From Nannocystaceae bacterium (GTDB taxonomy: Bacteria; Myxococcota_A; Polyangia; Nannocystales; Nannocystaceae): 6,155 bases of DNA. Position 1 is the stretch's first letter, and every line of letters begins with the position of its first letter. This document shows, in pieces, positions 1-4,900 of the stretch. The position numbers and the translations under genes are program-made. The DNA is taken from NCBI GenBank assembly GCA_016763875.1, contig JAESSZ010000222.1, forward strand, positions 1-6,155, written 5' to 3'. Below the pieces are notes generated by a model. It saw only the letters and a list, made by a program, of their open reading frames with translations, searched no databases and was not told the DNA's origin.

Positions 1-754
1 CCCCGTCATCGCCTGCCGCAGGCGGGGGCGCGGGAACCACGGCCGGCGGTTGCTCAGCTTTGGCCAGCATCGTGCTCTCGGGCCGGGTCACTGGTGGCGG
101 GGATTGTCGCGCTTCGAAGCGGCGTTTGGCGTCCATGACCAGCTCGACGTATCGCACGCTGTTGGGGGGAAGTTCGCCGTCGCGTGCGAGCCACTTGTCG
201 ACGTTACCCGCACCTGCGTTGTAGGCCGCGAGGGCGAGTCGGATGTCGCCGTCGTAGCGTTTGGATTGCCGCGCGAGGTACATGCTGCCGGCCATGATGT
301 TGAACTCCGCGTCGTAGACACGGGCACGCGTTGCGCCCATCTGGCGCGCCATCGCGTTGGCCGTCGCGGGCATCAGTTGCATGAGACCGCGAGCGCCCGC
401 GGAGCTCTTGGCCCGCAATTGGTGGCGGCTCTCGACCCAAATGACCCCATGCACCAGGGCTGGATCCAGCCCGTGTTCGCGGGCGGCTTGCGTGACCCAT
501 GGTTCCACCAGTGTGATGCGCTGGCGTTGCTCCGGGCTGAACGGGTCGGGCGAGACCGCGGGGCTTTCTTGCCGGGAGGCGGTCGAACCCGCGGCTGTCG
601 TGGCTGGGGCTTGAGCGCCGTCCGAGCCCGGCGCGGCCGGCGGTCCTTCGACCCAGCGAAAGTTGGAGTTTGCGCAGCCCGACGCAACGAGCACCGAGGC
701 GACACACACACCCCGCAGGGCTCGACTTCGCAGCGACATCATGGCCGGCACCAT
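1..754 (-). CDS. Lytic transglycosylase (SLT family) lipoprotein, 3' end outside window
   Basis: This gene encodes a putative peptidoglycan lytic transglycosylase, which cleaves the MurNAc-GlcNAc bond of the cell wall, probably from the periplasmic face of a membrane. The first 251 codons are visible; the C-terminus lies beyond position 1. The chosen ATG at 754 gives a lipoprotein signal: Arg-rich n-region (R9, R11, R14), hydrophobic stretch and lipobox ending ASGC at C27. Ala at +2 would suit the outer membrane under the E. coli rule. A Pro/Ala/Ser-rich linker follows to about residue 72. The SLT domain spans about 73-200, with catalytic Glu in ESRH (E108), the GLMQLMPATA motif (123-132) and AAYNAG (176-181). 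A Pro/Ala-rich extension follows. GGGGGA at 766-771 is a possible ribosome site, though 11 nt from the ATG is long; ATG 742 or 739 are alternatives. The family call is firm; the substrate and the C-terminal part are not seen. Confidence 0.9.
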   Translation of the reverse strand, partial: MVPAMMSLRSRALRGVCVASVLVASGCANSNFRWVEGPPAAPGSDGAQAPATTAAGSTASRQESPAVSPDPFSPEQRQRITLVEPWVTQAAREHGLDPALVHGVIWVESRHQLRAKSSAGARGLMQLMPATANAMARQMGATRARVYDAEFNIMAGSMYLARQSKRYDGDIRLALAAYNAGAGNVDKWLARDGELPPNSVRYVELVMDAKRRFEARQSPPPVTRPESTMLAKAEQPPAVVPAPPPAAGDDG

Positions 755-898
755 AGGCAGCGCTTTCCCCCACCCGAAAAATTCGGCGATGTAGGCCCGT
801 GGCTGCGGCTGCGTGGTAGTCTGAGCGCACATTTGCTTACCTACATCAATGCACAGTCTCCCCGCCGGTCGCGTCGATTACCGGCTCAGGAAGGCATC
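755..898. promoter_or_regulatory. Divergent intergenic region between transglycosylase and surface protein genes
   Basis: This 144-bp gap separates two divergently transcribed genes, so promoters for both directions should lie here unless the transglycosylase starts further upstream (its frame stays open, with an in-frame ATG at 832). I could not pick a convincing -35/-10 pair on either strand. The only obvious structure is a perfect 13-bp inverted repeat, CCGAA-AAA-TTCGG, at 774-786, about 20 bp upstream of the transglycosylase ATG. It could be a small operator or leader hairpin, or chance. The assignment as a control region is inferred from gene orientation only. Confidence 0.4.
888..894 (+). 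promoter_or_regulatory. Ribosome binding site deciding the start at 899
   Basis: AGGAAGG lies 4 nt before the ATG at 899. The same reading frame stays open upstream to position 50, opposite the transglycosylase gene, so this site is what fixes the true start. A typical signal peptide begins exactly here, which agrees with it. The spacing is slightly short but within range. Confidence 0.75.
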
Positions 899-2503
899 AT
901 GGACCCTCGCATGCTTCGCACGATCCTTATGGGCGTTTTGGTGTTGGCGCCCGCGTTTTTACTCGGTGCCGACTCGGCGTGGGCGGGCTCGGGTTATCAC
1001 CCGCACACCAGCGAATCGGCGGGTCGAGTTCGAGAAGTGGACCTCTCTGCCGCATCGGTGCGTGTGCGGCGGGCTGCGCTGCGGGCCGCGGAGCGTCGCG
1101 ATGCGCAACCGACGCTCGCTTGGGACGCGCTGGATGATATCGCCGCCTCTCCTCCGGAAGAACGTCGCGCCAACTCCGATGCTGCAGGACTGCCCGATGG
1201 TTGGGTGCAACGGGGGAGCGTCGTGTTGCCCGGGCCCGTCGCTCGCGGCGAGGTTCAGGTCGATCCGGATGTCATCTTTGCGATTGAGGACGTCCCGGGG
1301 AACAAGTATCCGCGCAAGCACACGCTGTATCTCAACTTCGTCGGTGCTGAGATGCTCGGGGGTTTCGACAACTCGGCCGAAAACCGCTCTGCCCTCGCCA
1401 GGATCGGACCGTACCCCGCCTACCTTGGCGGCAATCAGAAGGCGCTGAGCATCGCTCAGGCTGTCGCCGAGGATCTTGCGTCGTACGGCGTGCAGGTCGT
1501 GTATCTGCCCGAAGACCGCCCGAGCAAGACCGTCCCCTACACCATGCAGATGATGGGTGGGACGTGGCAGGACACCAACATCGACTCGCCCGCGGGTGGC
1601 GTGGCTCCGGGCGCTGACTGCGGCGCGTTGGGCCAGCGTCACGTGGTCTACACATTTGCTGCCGCGGGCATGGGTGTGAACACGGCCGCCAACACCGCGA
1701 GCCAGGAAGCGGGGCACGCGTGGGGATTGGACCACACGCTCAACTGCGGCTCCGTCATGTCGTACTGCGGCGTCGCCAATGGGGTGTTCTCGGACACTTG
1801 CGATCCTCTGTGCGAGAGCCAATGCCAGGGCCCCAACAGCGCGGGCTGTCGTATTACCCATGAGATGTTCTGCGGCGAGGACAGCGATCAGCAAAACGAA
1901 GCGCAGACGTTGGCGTGGCTCTTTGGCGGCAGCGAGCCCGACGTCGAGGCACCCACCGTCGACATCATCAGCCCGCTGGACGGGACTCAGTTCGAGACCG
2001 GTGTCGACATTGCCCTGCGTGCCGAGGTCGACGATGACTACGGCGGCTTCGGCTGGAAATACGTGCTTGCCCTCAACGGCGAGACTGTCCTCGAAGAGGT
2101 CGACTACGATCGGAATATCGACGACGAGTACCGCGCGGCACTGAACCTGACGAATCTTCAGGAGGGCAACTGGTCGGTAACCGTGGAGGTTGAGGACCAT
2201 TTTGATCACGTCACCAGCCAGACGGTGAACTTCGTCGTCGGGGACCCGCCTCCGGTCGCCGAAGACGACACGGGCGGGACGGAGGACGGCGGCGACACGG
2301 GCGACAGCACGACCGATGACCCCGGGGACGACACTGGTGACTCCGCGGGTGAGGACGACGACGATGACAAGGGGTGCGCGTGCCATGTCGGTTCGCGTGG
2401 CCGTACCGCACCGTGGGGTGCGCTGGGTCTATTGGCGATCGCGGTCCGCCGCCGCCGCCGCCAAATTTCTTTTGTGAGCCGACATGATCACCACCATCGC
2501 TAG
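899..2503 (+). CDS. Secreted metzincin-like protein with Ig-like domain and MYXO-CTERM tail (paralog 1)
   Basis: A 534-residue putative surface protein. Residues 1-30 are a signal peptide with a likely cut after AWA; 31-121 are Arg/Ala-rich and may be a propeptide. Residues 122-345 are protease-like. The helix QEAGHAWGLDH (Q269-H279) matches metzincin HExxHxxGxxH except that Gln replaces the first His; E270, H273, H279 and the Met-turn SVMSY (M287) are present. Eight Cys (241, 283, 290, 301, 305, 309, 317, 325) recur in the next gene. Residues 350-452 resemble a bacterial Ig-like domain, and 455-491 are an Asp/Gly/Thr linker. Residues 492-521 form a MYXO-CTERM-like tail (C493, C495, W506, five Arg), expected to be processed for surface display. 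The open frame extends upstream to 50, but that part only mirrors the transglycosylase gene. Activity is doubtful without the first His; it could be a binding protein or an enzyme with an altered metal site. Substrate unknown. Confidence 0.85.
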   Translation: MDPRMLRTILMGVLVLAPAFLLGADSAWAGSGYHPHTSESAGRVREVDLSAASVRVRRAALRAAERRDAQPTLAWDALDDIAASPPEERRANSDAAGLPDGWVQRGSVVLPGPVARGEVQVDPDVIFAIEDVPGNKYPRKHTLYLNFVGAEMLGGFDNSAENRSALARIGPYPAYLGGNQKALSIAQAVAEDLASYGVQVVYLPEDRPSKTVPYTMQMMGGTWQDTNIDSPAGGVAPGADCGALGQRHVVYTFAAAGMGVNTAANTASQEAGHAWGLDHTLNCGSVMSYCGVANGVFSDTCDPLCESQCQGPNSAGCRITHEMFCGEDSDQQNEAQTLAWLFGGSEPDVEAPTVDIISPLDGTQFETGVDIALRAEVDDDYGGFGWKYVLALNGETVLEEVDYDRNIDDEYRAALNLTNLQEGNWSVTVEVEDHFDHVTSQTVNFVVGDPPPVAEDDTGGTEDGGDTGDSTTDDPGDDTGDSAGEDDDDDKGCACHVGSRGRTAPWGALGLLAIAVRRRRRQISFVSRHDHHHR

Positions 2504-4034
2504 ATCACTTTTTACGTTCGCTGCGTTGCTGCTGCCGACGGTCGTGCTGGCCGACAGTGGGCCCCGAGGCCCGGGGGACTCGACGATCCCGACCGTCGAT
2601 CTGTCACGTGCGCGTGGCCCGCGGGCGGCGGTACCAAGCGCCTCGATGACCATCGCGGACCTCGACACGATCGAAAATGACGGCCGCACGTATGATCCCA
2701 CGTTGCACGGCGGCGTGGCCCCTGGGTCCGCAAACATCGGTTTGGGGGACCCTGACGTCGTTTTCGCGGTCGAGGATATTCCGGGCAACGAGTATCCACG
2801 CAAGACAACCTTGTACATGAACTTCGTCGGTGCGGACCTGCAGGTCGGCTCGGACAACTCTGCTGAGAACCGTTCGACGCTCGCCAAGCAGGGCCCGTAC
2901 CCCGTGTTTTCTGGTGGCGAGCAAACGGCCGCGGCGGCAGCCCAAGAGATGGCCAACGACGTTGCCCAGTTTGGGATTCGCGTCGTGTATCTCCCAAGCG
3001 ACCGGCCCCCGAGCATCCTGCCCTACACGATGGCGATGATCGGCGGGAACTGGACCGATACCAACCTCGAAGACCCGGCGGGCGGCGTCGCGCCCGGCAC
3101 CGACTGCGGCGCCTTGGGCCAGCGTCACGTCGTGTACACGTTCGCGGGCGGAGGCTGGGGCGCGACCGGGATTGCCAACGTGACCGCGCAGGAAGCGGGA
3201 CACGCCTGGGGGCTTGATCACAGTCTAAACTGCGGCTCGGTCATGTCGTACTGCGGTTCGGGCAACGGTAACTTCTCTGGGACTTGCGATGGCTTGTGCG
3301 AGGCGTCCTGCCAGGGGTTATCGGGATGCCGCTTGTTCCACGAGCAGTTTTGCGGTGAAGGCAACGACCAGCAGAACGAAGTGGCAGAACTCGATTTCTT
3401 GTTCGGCAATAGCGAGCCCGACCTCGAGCCGCCGCTGGTCGAGATCCAATCGCCGATCGATGGCGCCCAGATTGAGGTTGGTGGGGAGGTCGATCTACGG
3501 GCGGTGGTCGACGACAACTACGGCGGCTACGGCTGGAGTTTTCGTATCTCGCGAGACGGCGAGGTCTTGCATGACGAGGTCGCCTACGATCGCCGAGTCG
3601 ACGATCTGTACCGCGCGGCCTTGAACCTGACGGGTTTGGAAGCGGGCACGTACTCGATCACCGCCACCGTGATGGACCACGGCGACAACGTCAGCACGGA
3701 CACTGTGTCCTTTATTGTCGGCAGCGGTTCTGCGGACGATGCCGCGGACGGCGCCGACGATTCGGATGGGTCCGGCGGCGCAGATGAGGGGGATCGTGAC
3801 GGGTCCGGCGGCAATGATTCTGGCGCGAGCGTCGGCGGTACCGCGGAGGCGGGCGATGACACCGGTGAATCCTCCGCGGATGGCACCGACGGGGCGTCGG
3901 CGGGGATGGACGGCGGGGTGGACGGCGGCGGTTGCGAATGCACAGCAAATCCACGTCGTCGTGGCACCGCGTGGTGGCTTGTACTGCCCCTACTGGCGCT
4001 TAGGCGACGGTTTAGGCGTTCACCGCGAGTATGA
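2484..4034 (+). CDS. Secreted metzincin-like protein with Ig-like domain and MYXO-CTERM tail (paralog 2)
   Basis: This 516-residue protein is a tandem paralog of the preceding gene, with the same architecture and well over half identical residues by eye across the protease-like domain. The signal peptide is 1-23 (cut after VLA). The protease-like domain runs from about 89 to 310, with the altered zinc motif Q236-E237-H240-H246, Met-turn M254 and eight Cys at 208, 250, 257, 268, 272, 276, 282 and 290. An Ig-like domain spans about 316-412. The linker 414-480 is rich in Gly, Asp, Ser and Ala and longer than in paralog 1. The MYXO-CTERM-like tail has C484, C486, W497-W498 and an Arg cluster at 507-512. 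The start overlaps the upstream gene by 20 bp and lacks a clear Shine-Dalgarno sequence, suggesting translational coupling and co-transcription. The start is supported by the signal peptide. No clear terminator follows. Function is unproven; the Gln again argues against a classical zinc protease. Confidence 0.86.
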   Translation: MITTIARSLFTFAALLLPTVVLADSGPRGPGDSTIPTVDLSRARGPRAAVPSASMTIADLDTIENDGRTYDPTLHGGVAPGSANIGLGDPDVVFAVEDIPGNEYPRKTTLYMNFVGADLQVGSDNSAENRSTLAKQGPYPVFSGGEQTAAAAAQEMANDVAQFGIRVVYLPSDRPPSILPYTMAMIGGNWTDTNLEDPAGGVAPGTDCGALGQRHVVYTFAGGGWGATGIANVTAQEAGHAWGLDHSLNCGSVMSYCGSGNGNFSGTCDGLCEASCQGLSGCRLFHEQFCGEGNDQQNEVAELDFLFGNSEPDLEPPLVEIQSPIDGAQIEVGGEVDLRAVVDDNYGGYGWSFRISRDGEVLHDEVAYDRRVDDLYRAALNLTGLEAGTYSITATVMDHGDNVSTDTVSFIVGSGSADDAADGADDSDGSGGADEGDRDGSGGNDSGASVGGTAEAGDDTGESSADGTDGASAGMDGGVDGGGCECTANPRRRGTAWWLVLPLLALRRRFRRSPRV

Positions 4035-4216
4035 CGCGCGCTTGTGTCCCACGCGGAACCTTGTGCCTCGCACTGATTTAGATGTAGTGCACCTTACGTC
4101 TTTGACAAGAGTCGAGTCCCGCTAGTTCTGCGTGATTTTGGACTCAACAAGAAGGCTTGACCGCGGCGCGCTGATCCATAAACTGCGCCTCCTTAGAGTT
4201 CCGAGCGGTAAGCGAG
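4035..4216 (+). promoter_or_regulatory. Non-coding leader region of rplU with a promoter candidate
   Basis: This 182-bp gap holds a perfect -35 hexamer, TTGACA, at 4102-4107. The best -10 candidate, TAGTTC at 4123-4128, is poor and only 15 bp away, so the promoter call rests on the -35 and on position before a ribosomal operon. The implied leader would be about 85 nt. It contains a GGCGC/GCGCC stem (4165-4169 with 4185-4189, 15-nt loop), and CCTCCTTA at 4188-4195, identical to the usual 16S rRNA 3' tail. No strong terminator for the upstream genes is visible; a 5-bp hairpin at 4070-4090 is too weak. Confidence 0.45.
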
Positions 4217-4540
4217 ATGTCCACTTTCGAACAAGCCATCGTCAGGACCGGAGGTAAGCAGTACCGGGTTGAGCCTGGGTCTGTCTTCCGAGTTGAAAAA
4301 CTCGAAGCCGAGGTCGGTAACAACATCGATCTCGCAGAGGTCCTTCTGGTCGGCCGTGGCAAAGACGCCAAGGTCGGCACGCCATTGGTCGACGGCGCCA
4401 AGGTCAAGGTCACCGTGACCAGCCACGGCCGCGGTCCCAAGATCATCGTCTACAAGTTCAAGCGGCGCAAAAACTATCGGCGCAAGGCTGGCCATCGGCA
4501 GCCGTTCACCGAACTTCGCGTCGAAGAGATCACCGCTTGA
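4217..4540 (+). CDS. rplU: 50S ribosomal protein L21
   Basis: L21 is a 23S rRNA-binding protein of the large ribosomal subunit. The 107-residue product matches the family from end to end: the N-terminal IVRTGGKQYRV stretch (residues 8-18), the central VGTPLVDGAKV segment, and the C-terminal RNA-binding signature at 80-98, beginning KFKRRKNYRR and ending GHRQPFT. The usual length is about 103, so the chosen ATG adds only a few residues before the conserved start. The Shine-Dalgarno sequence is weak (purine-rich GTAAGCGAG touching the ATG), unusual for an abundant ribosomal protein; leader structure may matter. It is first in the rplU-rpmA-obg cluster, with rpmA starting 24 nt downstream. Confidence 0.98.
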   Translation: MSTFEQAIVRTGGKQYRVEPGSVFRVEKLEAEVGNNIDLAEVLLVGRGKDAKVGTPLVDGAKVKVTVTSHGRGPKIIVYKFKRRKNYRRKAGHRQPFTELRVEEITA

Positions 4541-4550
4541 ACCCGGTTAC

Positions 4551-4556
4551 AAGGAG
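4551..4556 (+). promoter_or_regulatory. Strong ribosome binding site of rpmA
   Basis: AAGGAG lies 8 nt before the rpmA ATG at 4565, within the 24-nt gap after rplU. It is much stronger than the site in front of rplU, so translation of L27 does not need coupling. Confidence 0.85.
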
Positions 4557-4564
4557 CGTTCGTC

Positions 4565-4840
4565 ATGGCACATAAAAAGGGACAAGGTTCGATCAAGAAC
4601 GGGCGCGATTCGAAAGCGCAGTTTCGTGGTCTGAAAAAATTCGGCGGCGAGGTCGTGCGTGCGGGGAACATCCTCGTGCGCCAGGTCGGTGGTCGCTACA
4701 AAGCTGGCGACAACGTCGGGCAGGGCAAGGACTTCACCTTGTTCGCACTCGTCGATGGGACCGTTCGTTTCAACAAGCGTGGTCGCGCCCAGCGTTCGTT
4801 CGTCTCCGTTGTCACGGTGACGAGCGCGGACGCGAACTAG
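4565..4840 (+). CDS. rpmA: 50S ribosomal protein L27
   Basis: L27 sits near the peptidyl transferase centre, its flexible N-terminus reaching toward the P-site tRNA. The 91-residue product is recognisable throughout: MAHKKGQGS at the N-terminus, NGRDS, KKFGGE, the VRQ-G-Y-AG-NVG core and the FTLFALVDGTVRF stretch. It begins directly with AHKK after Met, so it lacks the cleavable N-terminal extension found in Firmicutes L27 proteins, which need the Prp protease. Length is close to the family norm of about 85, with a few extra C-terminal residues. It is co-directional with rplU, and a stem-loop begins on the base after its stop codon. Confidence 0.98.
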   Translation: MAHKKGQGSIKNGRDSKAQFRGLKKFGGEVVRAGNILVRQVGGRYKAGDNVGQGKDFTLFALVDGTVRFNKRGRAQRSFVSVVTVTSADAN

Positions 4841-4861
4841 GCACTGCGCCCGCCGCAGTGC
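4841..4861 (+). terminator. Stem-loop between rpmA and obg (attenuator-like, no T-run)
   Basis: A perfect 8-bp GC-rich stem, GCACTGCG / CGCAGTGC, with the 5-nt loop CCCGC begins immediately after the rpmA TAG. It is followed by GGGCCGCGG rather than a T-run, so it is not a canonical intrinsic terminator. Likely roles are partial attenuation, an RNA-processing site, or protection of the rplU-rpmA message from 3' decay, giving less obg than ribosomal protein mRNA. The structure is seen directly; the role is inferred. Confidence 0.55.
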
Positions 4862-4887
4862 GGGCCGCGGAACTTTGGCACGACGCC

Positions 4888-4893
4888 GGGGAA
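4888..4893 (+). promoter_or_regulatory. Ribosome binding site supporting the GTG start of obg
   Basis: GGGGAA lies 7 nt before GTG at 4901. Together with the match of the following residues to the Obg N-terminus, it fixes a GTG start that an ATG-only search would miss. Confidence 0.7.
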
Positions 4894-4900
4894 CAAGCGC

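Noticed and set aside
10..24. Perfect inverted repeat CGCCTGC-C-GCAGGCG
   Set aside because: It lies inside the transglycosylase coding frame (Pro/Ala-rich region); no partner copy or regulatory context is seen.
50..898. Open frame on the plus strand upstream of the paralog 1 start, which would give an 817-residue protein
   Set aside because: It mirrors the lytic transglycosylase gene on the other strand, shows no domain, and the AGGAAGG site plus signal peptide place the start at 899.
2354..2371. DDDDK-type enterokinase-like cleavage sequence in the linker of paralog 1
   Set aside because: It is an accident of an Asp-rich low-complexity linker; no reason to expect such a protease in this setting, and paralog 2 lacks it.
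959..2386. 475-codon minus-strand open frame opposite paralog 1
   Set aside because: The plus-strand frame carries signal peptide, active-site motif and sorting tail; the antisense product shows only compositional bias.
4063..4090. Possible terminator after paralog 2 (GCACT/AGTGC, and an alternative GTGC/GCAC stem)
   Set aside because: Only 4-5 bp stems, an 11-nt loop for the larger one, and no T-run; too weak to call.
4547..4840. Possible N-terminal extension of L27 requiring Prp-type cleavage
   Set aside because: The product starts directly with MAHKK behind a strong ribosome site, so no extension exists.
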